Source of the DNA: Haberlea rhodopensis
Taxonomy: Eukaryota; Streptophyta; Magnoliopsida; Lamiales; Gesneriaceae
Reading direction: 5' to 3'
Assembly (NCBI GenBank): GCA_907163345.1
Contig: CAJQUN010000039.1
Span: 2,984,361-3,048,360 of the forward strand
Length of the DNA stretch: 64,000 bases
This document shows, piece by piece, positions 1 through 11,013 of this stretch (the stretch's first letter is position 1; every line of letters begins with the position of its first letter). Position numbers and translations under genes: made by a program. The notes beneath the pieces were generated by a model, which worked only from the letters and a program-made list of their open reading frames with translations, was not told where the DNA came from and made no database searches.

Positions 1-39
1 TTCACTAAAAATAGCTTTTAACATCGAATGTTCACTTAC

Positions 40-977
40 TCCATGGTGGGCTGAGCTCAAGACAGAGTGCATAACTGAGATGATATCAGTATTTTAGTGA
101 ACTTTTTATGCCTAAGAATCCCTTAAGCTGCTGGAGTGCAATCGTTATTGCGGCACCACCCATGAAACCAACAACAGCAGCGTGAGACAAGAATCTATCA
201 AGAATCCCAACCTACAAATGGTAAAAACAAAAAATTAGAGTTATTTTAAGTCTATGCAGCACTTTTGAGTCGTAATTGTTCAGTCAATTTATTTACCTGA
301 GAACGCCGAGAGTAACTTGTGTTATGCCAGCAAAAAAGGTAGCAGTAAATGCAAGCCTACGATATTCGAAAGCATTTTTCACGGGATCTATCTCATTCTG
401 AAGTAGAGTTCCTAGAAGTAAGGATACTACAGCAACCGGTCCGATGGCTATATCTCTCGAGCTACCCATAAACGCGTATATCAAAGGCGGGACAAAGCTC
501 GAATCTAGAAAAAAAAAAATAGCCGTTAAATCTAACGAAAAAAAGTTTTCAGAAAAAACGATAAATGGAGATTACTCACAAAACCATACTGCGGAGCCAA
601 ATTAGCAAGTTTGGCATAGCCGATATCCTGTTGCATTATTAGCAGAAACATGACTAAACCATCAAATAAAATATGAGTTAACATTTAATTGTTCCTGTAA
701 GGATTGTACCTGGGGAACGCAGAGACTGGCGATGGTGAGTCCTGCAATCAAATCACCTTTAAATTTAGCCAAACTATAGCTTCTACCCCATTCTAGAATT
801 GGAAAAACTGCCTGCATTCCAAGAACGAACTTTCGAGACCTTGATTGATCCTTGAATGAGCGTAGAGGATCATCAGCGAAAAACGTTTCTTTCAAAGTAG
901 CCGAAAATTCCTTCCAAAACCTTCTGTTTCGGTGGAACACCAACCTTGTACGGTAAACTAGGATGTTGGCTATCCAT
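40..977 (-). CDS. Group-1 sulfate transporter, 5' exons, frame broken by indels
   Basis: This encodes the N-terminal part of a plasma-membrane proton/sulfate cotransporter of the SULTR family, group 1. Four exons can be placed on the minus strand: 977-710, 627-580, 504-297 and 211-40, most with GT/AG borders. The start at 977 gives MDSQHPSLPYKVGVPPKQ, which fits the family N-terminus better than the longer frame to 997. Family motifs follow: FFADDPLRSFKDQ, FPILEWGRSY, GDLIAGLTIASLCVPQ, DIGYAKLANLAPQYG, then YAFMGSSRDIAIGPVAVVSL and FMGGAAITIALQQLKG in the membrane domain. The frame needs about five single-base corrections: one extra base near 914, one missing at the exon 2/3 junction, and one missing in each of the runs near 193, 105 and 93. 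The missing bases all lie in or beside homopolymers, so assembly error is as likely as a pseudogene. The 3' part lies outside the window. Confidence 0.85.
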
Positions 978-3900
978 ATCTTTCGTTTTGGCGCCAATAC
1001 CGTTCAACAACAACTAGGACTGCAAAAGTTTAAAAAATTCAACAAGTTAATCTGATAACTAAATGTACATCAGTCATTTTGTCACATTGCTATTTATACA
1101 TTCATAAAGTGGAAAGTAACGACTATTCATCCTGTTCTAAAGGGAGGAAGAAAAAACTATTTTTTGCCACAGCGAAAGTGTAAAAAGTACAATAGTTTAG
1201 CACAATAACTTAATGTTTCTTGAAGATACCTCAGGCAAATGGATGGATGCAAACAAAAGATGGTTGAATAGTATTTCTCTGTAATGCCTACTTTTATAGT
1301 TTTGTCTAAAGATTACATGTCAAACTTAACTACTTGGCGATAGATTTGTTTCCTTGTTAGGCACTTACATAGAAGAAAAATTTTGATTTTTCAATTTCGA
1401 CTTGATTCGTGTAAGCAATGAGATCACCACTTAGTGATCATTAACTCATACTTTTTGTTCTTGTTTAAACATCAGGTTTAAGCATTGATCTTTCCAAATT
1501 AGATAAAAATGCAATGTTTCAAGGTTAAATATGGACAGTTATGGAAGAAAATATCCTTGAAATAGTTTAGATCGATCACTTTCTACAGATACTTCGGAGC
1601 CCCCCGAACTAATGCAAGACTTGAACACAACACAATTGAGCAACTATCAAGATATGCATACAGAAAATATATGATAAAAAAAAAAACAGTATTTAAACAC
1701 AACCTTATATTGATGCATGCATAAGAAAATCATCAATTCTTTAGGATATGTAAAAATCTTTCAAGCTAGAAAGTAATGGATTCATCTATCCTCACTAAAC
1801 TGCAAATGTTATTTATATATCATGTATTGGTATTAAAACACGAGATTCCATCTAAACTGCCCAACAAAATTTTCTGACTATATTTTTAAAATGGATTCTT
1901 AACAATAACAATCTAAATTCATAGCAATTAATCATTCAATTTTCATACTTTTAAATACGAAAAAAAAAAAGTTTATTCATTTTACAAACTAATGAAGACC
2001 TAATCTAACCTCTTCCTCAAATGACATTCGTAGTGGATTGACAAATGGTGAGGAGCCCACTCCTCCACTTTTCAAAAAAAAAAATATGTGTAACACTAAT
2101 AAAAGAACACCAAGAGAAATAAATAAAATAAAAATAATATATACTATAATTATGATAGAATATTATTTTATTTCTAAGAGCCACACAGTATTAATAGGCA
2201 TCTTTTGAGTTGCCTTTTGTATCGCACGTCCAATGGTTCACCTGTGGAATAAATGGTCAAGAATGGCAAGCACCTTTTTTTTTTAGAATAAGAATGACAG
2301 GCACTTGAATACCCCAATATCGGTCGGCATTCAAGACTCGTACGTGTTCGAGTTTTCGTTCCACCCCACCCAAGTAGTCATAATAGTTGTTAAAAAAAAA
2401 ATACATCAATATCATTACACGTCCACATTCATTCAATATACACTTTCCAGTTATGATTTTGCGATAATACCTAAAGATCCGAGTATTAAATAGCTCGATT
2501 TTCCTTAACCAAAGCCTCAGATTCGGAAAATACCATGACGGGAGAGTTAACGGCTGTTCAATATGACTTCGAGGGATTTAGAACAACAAGAAAATCTGTC
2601 AAACACAAAGCTTTCAAAACAAGAAAGTTTTGCAAGTGTTTATCATATCATCAAAGAAAATTCTTTGATTTTTTTGGACAGAGTGTAGGGGACAAAGATT
2701 AAGGCCTAATATATTATGGGGCTGACTATCGTACACCGTAGGTTTTTATCGGTTTGTTTTTAGGTATACAGGGTAAAATTGTATCTAGATTGAAAATGAG
2801 CAACTATTACCTGCTATAATTTGGTCAATCTGAACATTCCGGTTATAAAGGGGGTTAAATGTATCTGGACATATTAACATACAATGAGATGGAATTTGTT
2901 GTATCTAATTACGGCAAATTACAAAAATTGTTCTGCAAAATATTTTTCTTTCTAACAGTATCTCAAATTCTTAAAACTAAATATATATAATCGCACAAAA
3001 ATTATGTTTTAACAAAATTGTTTCAAGACCACGTTTTTCATTAAAGGTACAAATGGACGGACATGTGTCATACAAACATTCAAGCAAGAATTTACGAGGA
3101 ACAAGTATAGAAACCAAATTGTACTAAAAAAGAGTCAATAAACCTAAGGGTTGTGCGAAAAAATGCACATTCTGCGGAATCGCGAGGATCGACTGATTTT
3201 GGTTGGTGTTTTGTCTTCTAATCTTGACAAACTCGAAGGTATAAAGGTTTATTTGAGTTAGTAACCCGAAATGGTTCGACTTATTGCTTTTGAATTAAGC
3301 TGAAGTTAAAGTGTTGCTGGAAAATGTGTTCTGTTATGAGGCAGTTTACATGCAGTTTATGGTTCGAATTTCTGGGAATTATATGTTTGGAATTTGGGAT
3401 TATTATCCGAAATGAATTTGACACCAGAATCACTCAATTTGAAGTTTAGATGAAGAGGTTATTCTATTTTTAATGAAATGTATATGATCTGGAATTCTAT
3501 TTATGCGAATGTAGAAAACCAGAACATGCAAGCTAGTTTTCCTATATCCAATGATTGAATCAGCTTAAACTCCTGAAAGATGAATTACAGATTATTCCAA
3601 ATAGAACCACGTTATTTCAATTACTTATATGAAACTTATGAATTTTCTATCAAAATATATCAAACTGGAAATTGCAGTTGTCGTGTTCTTCACATCGGTC
3701 ATATTTCCACCTACTTTGCCTAAGGTACCTGAACGAATCGGGAAATTGTTGAACATACGGAACGTTCTATTTTGAGTCGGTTTTCAAAATTAACTGAAAG
3801 TATGTAAATTTTTAGGTGTCAAAAAAATTTAATTTCATTACGTGTCAGTTCAGGTCGTTTGGGAAAACCAACAGAAATAACCTGACCAGATGTACGACAT

Positions 3901-3984
3901 CAACACAAGTTGTAGTTGATATCTACTTTTATTCAATGAGAGATATGATTATGATTTTAGGATTTTGTATATACTAGAATTAGG
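978..3984. other. Non-coding DNA upstream of the sulfate transporter
   Basis: No credible gene was found in this AT-rich 3-kb stretch. The 62-codon frame at 2305-2493 has no recognisable motif and low-complexity flanks. The first kilobase should contain the promoter and 5' leader of the transporter, but no specific site can be supported by eye. Confidence 0.5.
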
Positions 3985-4285
3985 GACTGTCGGGTTCTAT
4001 GATCCCGATTAATCTTGATTTTGATGTTAACAAACTTGTTATTGTGTTGATAATATTTTAACTAAGTGTGCAGTAAGCTTGAATCTTTCATACCATAACA
4101 GCGAAACAGGTAGGAGACAACCTAGTGAAGTAAAGATGACTCTGGTAGTTTTGTCCAATCTATCGAAGAAGAAATGCATTGGAGATGACGGGCTACGCTA
4201 TACAGAACAGATCAGCCGAGTTAACAGTAGAATAAAACCGATAGATCAGCTGGGTGAACAACCAGCTGAACAAAGCAATTAAGAA
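3985..4285. repeat. Possible LTR fragment
   Basis: The stretch reads like part of a copia-type LTR: it contains a 'gatgttaacaaacttgtta' segment of a kind I associate with plant LTRs, followed by short CAGCTG/CAACCAG-like repeats. No partner copy or target duplication was found in the window, so this is a weak call. Confidence 0.25.
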
Positions 4286-4287
4286 TG

Positions 4288-4445
4288 TCACCAGGCCGGA
4301 TTGAATCGGAGCATCGCTTTGAGGAACCGGACCAATCCGGCTTCTAGCCGGATTGGTTCCGGTTCCATAGGGTTGTCCCATGGAACCGCAACCGATCCGA
4401 AAACCAGATCGGTTCCAAGTTGAACAGGTTCCAACCCGAAACAGT
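4288..4445. repeat. CCGGTT/GGTTCC-rich block
   Basis: The segment is built from short repeated words such as CCGGATTGG, GGTTCCGG and ACCAGATCGG in both orientations. The same vocabulary fills the hAT-type MITE at 35226-35669. It lies about 0.3 kb beyond the stop codon of a hAT transposase remnant, so it may be the degraded subterminal region of that element. No intact terminal inverted repeat is visible. Confidence 0.4.
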
Positions 4446-4482
4446 AATTTATTTTTAAGAAAAGATGAATTTTCAAACAGAA

Positions 4483-4685
4483 GCTTCGACGATCGGGCGC
4501 TTCCTGGGTGGCGCTCTAGTGTCGAAGCCACGATAATTTTTTTAAAGTAACTTTTTTGAACTATCAAAACAGAAGATTTGGCACTGAGGTGCTTCCTGGG
4601 TGGCACCTCAGTGCTGAAGCTATGACAAATTTTTTTTAAAGACATTGTTTGGGGCCTCAGCGCCCAAAAATGGAGCTGAGGTGCC
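4483..4685. repeat. Three hairpins, two sharing one loop
   Basis: Three inverted repeats lie in a row. At 4581-4614 the arms GCACTGAGGTGC and GCACCTCAGTGC are perfect 12-mers around the loop TTCCTGGGTG. At 4483-4528 GCTTCGAC pairs with GTCGAAGC, and the inner arms GGGCGC/GCGCTC surround the same ten-base loop. At 4653-4685 GGCCTCAGC faces GCTGAGGTGCC across another loop. The stems of the first two differ completely while the loop is identical. Confidence 0.7.
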
Positions 4686-4770
4686 ACCAAATGCCTTATA
4701 ATTCGATTATGAACTCATTGATAATTGTTTAAATAAGAGGTACAACAATTGAAATTAATAAAAAATAATA

Positions 4771-6977
4771 TTATTCCTCATAATTAATAAGTATAGATTT
4801 CGTGTATTCTTCTTCTTCTTTTGCTGAATGATGACCTTCATATTCATCTGCCGCTCCTTTTATATTCGTACATTTGGCTTCAAACCAATCATTGACTAAT
4901 GTAAGCATGCTTAATGATTCAGCATAAATATTACTTATGTGGTCTCCAATGATTCGACTGTATGCCGAGAAGTCTATTCTGATGCAACGCTTGATGCTTG
5001 TACCACGAACACGTCTCTAGCCATGGTGGCTAAGATGGAGTTTGTCTTGCAATCTCCTTCCACCATTGCAGTATGACGATATTTTCTTCTGTTCTAAATT
5101 CTTGACTCAGGTAGAATTGTAACTCACTAAACGCCTAGAAGATGCTCCTCTTCCTTTAAGATTTTTCCTACCGAGACTCCTTTACAAATTTATCCCTCCG
5201 CTTCTTAAGTGACTCGTGTCTTCTTCGTCCACCTCCCTTTGTTTCGCTGCTCGTTTTACATGTTCATTATAATAAAATTGAAACATATTTTTGGAGAGAA
5301 TGCATTATTGACTTCTTTTGATCATCAATATCCTTCTCCAAAAATTATGAATAATACTCAAAAGATGTTTCAAATTACCTTAATTGATCTCACTTTATTT
5401 AAAAAATAAAATTCCAGTTTAACATCATTAATCCGCAAGTGCACGGTTGTCAAGTTTTAGTATAGTAATTGAGAAGTAAGAGTGTCGACCTACGTGGATT
5501 AATTGTAAGTACCAAATAAGAAGTTTTAAACTATTTTAACCTACAAAGAGAATTAATCAACTAAAATAACAGATATAAATTACTACTAATGATCCAACCA
5601 AGAAAACTAAAGATGACGAGAAAAATCCCCTTAACAAAATTATCAAGACGTCAGTTCAGTAATGTAAACTCGCATGACCCTCGATTGAATATCCATATAT
5701 CTCAAAGGTGAAAAGTTCTCAAATTTATATAATGTACTCTGTCGAGCTATATTAAACATAATGTTAACATACAATACGTCATTCATGTGTCCTTATTGAA
5801 CAAATCAATATTGCATTAAGATTTGTGAAAGCGATTAGCCTTCGATTGGGTAATCTATTGCTATCACATGTGTATTTTATCTCATCTCTCGATCCCAATC
5901 TGAAATCCACGGCATAATTTACTAGGTCCTATCACAATATCATCTCTCGATTTCAATCATTATATCAATTCAAAGGTAGCTACTCCCGAAAGCATTAAGA
6001 ACATAAATTATGCACATAAGATTTAGGAATTCAATCAATAATCAATAATCAAGTCATAGGTTCAAACAAAGGTTCCTATAATCTTGATAAACAAACTTAG
6101 TTCATAATTAAGTTAAAAAACATCAAAATAACTTAAACTAAAGTTTAAAGACAAGAATAAACTCACAGACTCGACTCCATTCATAGATCCTAGATTCCTC
6201 TCTTGCTTCCTTCTTAATCGTGTTCTTTAGTCTCTTTGTTGGCTTGTTCCAAATCTTAGGATGAAAATATGGTGGATGGTTGATGGTTGATGGTGATGGT
6301 GTGTGATATGTAGTGGAGGCTTGTCCTAGGTTAAAAGTGGTGACAAAGTGTGGTGCCAAAGTCTGATAAAAATCGTGCATCAAAGCCCTTATATGGTGAA
6401 GAAAAAATAGGTAAATTCCTTGTAATACTCAAACTCTAAAAGATATTTTTTTTTCAGAAATTCAGCGTCATCCAATTGATCGGCAACTTCTTACCGACCG
6501 ATCAGTAAGATTGCCTTATTATTTTCAACCCACGACTCGTCATGATCAATCGGTACATGGCATAACAATAGATCGGTAAATCTTCAACTTTTCTTCCTTG
6601 GTTTCGCATTACACCGATCGATCGGTGCAATACCTAGCGATCGGTGATGTCTTCTTCTTCAAACTTGAGATCTTTGTCTATACTTTGACATGTTGACTCA
6701 TTTGAGTCCTTTTTCATTGTTTTTTGGTTCATTCTCTTTGTTTCCTCGTACTTTCACCTAAATTCCAGAAACATGTAAATAAATACAAAAAATGTAATAT
6801 CGTTCAAGAATCTCAGTAAAATATAACGAGAAAACACAGAAATATAGTGCAAAAAGGGCACTTATCATTAATCCTTGACTAGGATCTAAAATGTTGCTAT
6901 GCAGTGTACATGTGGTATTTGTTCCCAATATTTTTTTAAATTTATCCTCCATTCTAACAAAAGCTTGCAAATCTTCA
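4771..6977 (-). pseudogene. hAT transposase remnant (C-terminal half), split by R1
   Basis: The minus strand carries broken frames matching the C-terminal dimerisation domain of hAT transposases. From 5155 down, one frame reads RTEENIVILQWWKEIARQTP, another MARDVFVVQASSVASE, and a third AFSAYSRIIGD (hAT consensus: WW, MARD, ASE.AFS, R). The frame ends with TAA at 4771-4773. It needs at least two frame changes and has in-frame stops. The upstream part lies at 6875-6977 (RMEDKFKKIL ... NILDPS), matching the 'LDP' segment that precedes the dimerisation domain. R1 (5435-6863) has jumped in between. The family-L LTR at 6978 removes everything further upstream. The protein would have cut and rejoined hAT transposon ends; this copy is dead. 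Confidence 0.65.
5435..6863. mobile_element. Insertion R1 with 11-bp direct repeats
   Basis: A 1.4-kb block lies between two copies of ATCATTAATCC (5424-5434 and 6864-6874). Coding sequence of the hAT transposase stops at one side and resumes at the other, so the block is an insertion and the repeats are probably its target duplication. The ends begin GCAAGTGCACGG and finish GGGCACTT, giving short inverted AAGTGC/GCACTT tips. I recall similar 'cgcaagtgcacgg ... gggcacttatca' repeats from many plants but cannot name the class. The right half (about 6470-6660) carries GATCGATC-type palindromes. The 81-codon minus frame at 6138-6383 has no recognised motif. Confidence 0.55.
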
Positions 6978-9390
6978 TGTAAGGATCCCTGTGCCCTTAA
7001 CCCGTTATTAGTGTATTAATCCATGCCATTAGTGCATACAATCATATTATCATGGGGAAGAAAACCATATGCAAGCATAGCATCATATACCATCTATAAA
7101 ATTCTTGCATTAGAACCCCATAATATTCAAATTCCCCAACCAAAACCACTTACATAGCATGCACCCTCATAATACACTAACATGATCTCAGTTCATTTAG
7201 AAATTTCGTATTTAATTGCATGCGGACAATAATGAAGAGAGAAAAACCATGCCCATTTATACATTCCATATACACGTAAAAATGTGCTCATATTAGAGCA
7301 CCCAATGTATAAGATACTCTACCAAATACAGTTATTGGTGCTTCGATCCTGGAAGCACCTCCCTTCCATATCTCAATCTCCACTCCGGATCTACCGTTAT
7401 GCTTATTCAACCAGCTCTGATACTTCTATCCTGGAAGTACCTCAAATCAACAGCCCGAGCTCAACTCCAAAGCTATTGCTGCACCTGTACCACCTGCCCC
7501 AATAGAGACAGCCCCCACACGGGGTGAGCATACCAATACCACCATTCCAATAATCACAGTACGTAATTTACAGAATATAAAACTGTAATGTAAAAGGATA
7601 CTCCCTGTACAGTATCGTTACCACGTAGGATTTCCCGTACTGTCTCTGTTCTCAAAATAACCAAAACCATTAAATTCTCAAAGCCAGTTAATCACCACAT
7701 TGATTAACTAAAACCATTCCTGTCATACCAGTTTCATAATCAAATATGATTAAATTATTAATTGAAGTACCACATATATCAAATATATCCAGCCAATGAT
7801 TCCATAGTTCTATTTCATAGCTCGCTCCACAATAGAGGCATTCTAACCCCACGCACGCTCAACAACAGCGGCATCATAATCGATGTTCGTTCAATAGCAA
7901 CAACATCCTTATCATTGCTCGCTCAAGAGCGGCACCACATAATTCCCAATATCTATCCATTTATTGCAATATAATGTACCATGCATTCAACAATTGCAAT
8001 TATATAAAAGGGCTATGCTCGTACGTCATACGTACCTTATAATTCCGTAGTTCGAATCCAACCTTGCCTGAGTACCACGACCCGATGAATTATGTGCTAA
8101 TACATAAATAACTCACAATCAAACATAAGCATGCAACCACGTGCCCAAGCACGTTCACAGCCTCTAAACCCATCGTCGATCCATGACGATTAACCATTTT
8201 AAATGACCCCAGGTTAAGCATGCATAATACCCAAAATATTCCATTTTATAAGTTTAAATGATAGCCAAAAACTCAACCGAGAATTCCGTTTTATTAAACT
8301 TTGGCTCCAACCAATCCATTTTAAAAGTATAGTATTCACATTGGAATGTAGACATTGCCCCGGAAATGGGCCACTTAAACCTCGATTCCAAAATCCCGAT
8401 ATTTCCCACAATTTTCGAAAATCAAAGGGGAACAGAGCTGCGATCGATCGGCACCAAGCCGCGATCGATCGCGAGTTCCTACTGCCCGTAAATATAAGGG
8501 CCGCGATCGATCGCCATTTAGGCGCGATCGATCGCCAACGCTAATTGTTGCCTCGCGAACGATTGGTGCAATATCGCGATCGATCGCGAGCACTATTTAT
8601 CTTCACCCAAAAATCATATTTATGTCGCGATCGATCGGCGCGAAGCCGCGATCGATCGCGACCTGCAACTTTTCGAAAAACTCGAGCTTTAATGGTGTTT
8701 TTGCCACCCAAACTCAAAACCAACACCCCTAACCTCCTCAACACCTCCATTACACCAATTAAACTCAATAAAAACACTAAAAACAACTTTTTAGATTTTT
8801 AACCAAAACCCCCAATTCTCAAACCCAACTCAAAACTTAACCAACAAGCACAATACTATAATCAAATCGAAGCTAAAGGTGAGGAGAAGAAGATTACCAG
8901 CTTTTCTTCAAGAAATCGGGCTCTCAAAACGAGCTTCCATCGATTTGCTTCCAAGAGAAAAGAGGGGAAGGGTTGGGGGAAAGGGTTAAGCGCAAGAGAG
9001 GAGAGATAGAGATGAGAGATTCCGTGCAATGACGGAATATCGAGTTCATTTGGTATATATAGCACCAAGTCTCCAAAATACCAATACCTCCGCAAATATA
9101 TCATGATTCATTAAAAATCATCTGTTTTCAATAATTATCTCTCCAACTCAAATTCCCTTACCAGCCCCAGTACAAAGTACTCCGGACCCCAGAACCCACC
9201 AAAAACCCAATCCAAGATTTTTCACCACGATGAGAATACAATCTCATCCATTTGGAAATCAAAGATTCCGAGCCCCGATTTAACATCCTCGGAAGTCCCA
9301 ACATCGTAATTAATTCATAATTGCCACATTAAAATCGATTACAGGTCATTACCACTCCGTGATTAACACTAGTAATCCCCGGACATCACA
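6978..9390 (-). mobile_element. Family-L element, copy D: 3' LTR
   Basis: On the minus strand the LTR starts TGTGATGTCC at 9390 and ends GGGATCCTTACA at 6978, a length of 2413 bp. This matches the family-L LTR at 32993-35866 once the MITE is removed (about 2.42 kb). The purine tract TTTAGTGGGGGATAA lies just outside the LTR at 9391, which sets the orientation. Sequence near 7284-7510 and the distal end match the F copy (53474-54132) in reverse. The open frames inside (for example 8375-8786 on both strands) are shadows of the palindrome cluster. Confidence 0.75.
8439..8660. repeat. GATCGATC palindrome cluster in LTR D
   Basis: Seven sites of the type GCGATCGATCGC lie at about 8440, 8461, 8503, 8524, 8576, 8627 and 8648. 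Five are perfect 12-bp palindromes and two end in GG. Several extend to CGCGATCGATCGCG. Spacing is irregular (21-52 bp) and the intervening DNA is not repeated. Confidence 0.9.
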
Positions 9391-10163
9391 TTATCCCCCA
9401 CTAAATAAATATTTCCCCCGAAATTTGCACAGGCGTACTCCACGTATTGCCAAGACTACTCAAACCAAACAAAACCACGACCGTCAAATTATGAACATAT
9501 CATGAACGACATACCAATTGTGAGTATACCGATCTCGCACTGATCTCAGGAATGGAGTAACCTCCCAAGCCATCATCAATCTCAAAAGACGGCAACATAC
9601 TTCGATGTTAGCCATCCCAGAAGTCAGTCGGCCTCGACTGCAAGTCAAACGAATCCTCCCTGATTCTGACATGAATATCATCCCATGATATCTTCACCAC
9701 TTGCCTACGATGTCCAACACGCATCGTCACGAAGGAGACCACTAGTATACAACAGTATACTCACAGTAAACCCAATTTCCGCTTTCCAAATCCAACTCCA
9801 TCAAGGAGTAGTTGTACCACTTTGCAATACGGATTGGGCAACTCACGGCCACCGATCATCATGAAACACATCTCCAAAGATGTCTACATCCGTATGTTCC
9901 AAGAAATCACATCTTGGTCCAAACACATCATCGAGACTCTCCAAGGTCTCAAGTTTCCAAAAGGACATGCGAGAAAAATCAATCGCATTCCCGCCACACG
10001 TGTCAACCACGACACCTAACAAATCCGACACATGGACATCCCTCGTTTACCCTAGGATTCAACAATCCTAACACAGGGACGTTAGCAACTTATTCAGAAA
10101 TGAGTTACCATGGCCTCAACAATAAACCCGAAGCGGCAGGGAACCACGAAAATTTCGTCTAAG
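9391..10163 (-). mobile_element. Family-L copy D: partial interior
   Basis: The block matches the interior of family-L copy E (about 26417-27390) at a diverged level: the stretch around 9812-10080 parallels 27040-27310. It ends abruptly near 10163, so this copy has lost most of its interior and the other LTR. Frames here are short and not shared with the other copies, in line with a non-coding interior. Confidence 0.6.
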
Positions 10164-10818
10164 CCCAAAAAGTCTTGAGAAGAAAATAAGTAAAAAAAAA
10201 ATAAAAAGAGAATTAAGTTGGAGAATTAAGTATGCTTAACAATAGTTCACGACTTAGTGAAACTTAATGCGGGACTTAATAAAATATAGTGTGCGACGAA
10301 GTCAATAACTAGTCAATATTAATATGGTTAGTGATGTATGTAAAATAGTATATAGATTTATGATAAAAAAACAATTATCTTCATGACTACGAATATAATT
10401 ATTTCGCAAAACAAAAACAAAATTTGTTTTCTAAATTTTGTAGGTAAAAAATTTATATTTCATTAAAATGTTTATACTTGAATGATACATTATATCCCGA
10501 TATTATGTTAGGTTGAACTCTCTCATATTATGAATCGAAATGTAAACGAATTTACAATCAATCTTAAGGATATTTGAGGAATAAAAAAACTAGGAATTGA
10601 GAATCTACGCATTGTATAACGTATTACATATACGTTTTATTTTATATACTTTAATAATTAAAAAATCTAATGTACACCAATTTAATGAAACATAGTGCAC
10701 GACTTAGTAAAACATAGTGTGACTTGATAAAACTTAATACGCCTTAAAGCCCAGCAAGCGTACTCAATGCGCCAGATCGCGATCGGAACGCCAGTGCGTG
10801 CATGAGGGTAGGAGGATT
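10164..10818. other. AT-rich DNA, no gene
   Basis: No coding sequence was seen. A short phrase of the type 'cttagtaaaacatagtg' recurs several times between 10240 and 10740 and suggests a decayed tandem repeat. Confidence 0.4.
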
Positions 10819-11007
10819 AAATAGCTAAACTCTTGACCACTGTCCCTTTTATGTAATTGGTCACTGCATAAACATCATCCAAATGAACATCTCGCGGGTT
10901 AGAAACGAACTGACTTAATCTATTAACTGAATAAACCAAATCAGAGCGGGTGATGTTAAGATACAACAGCCTCCCACAAGTCTCCAATACAGAGATGGAT
11001 CAGGGAG
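10819..11007 (-). pseudogene. Copia RT/RNase H fragment
   Basis: The minus strand encodes RLVGRLLYLNITRSDLVYSV, then LSQFVSNP and NYIKGT. This is the conserved link between reverse transcriptase and RNase H of Ty1/copia polyproteins. It is only about 60 codons long, ends in a stop, and is cut on the upstream side by LTR G at 11014. It differs from the SIRE-like copia at 35867-40449, which lacks this region. Confidence 0.7.
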
Positions 11008-11013
11008 AGGTTT

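Noticed and set aside
8439..8660. CRISPR-like array
   Set aside because: Sites are 12-16-bp palindromes with irregular spacing in a plant LTR; there are no long repeats, uniform spacers or cas genes.
8214..9104. Frames in LTR D
   Set aside because: Lie across LTR promoter and palindromes, not kept in LTR F or E.
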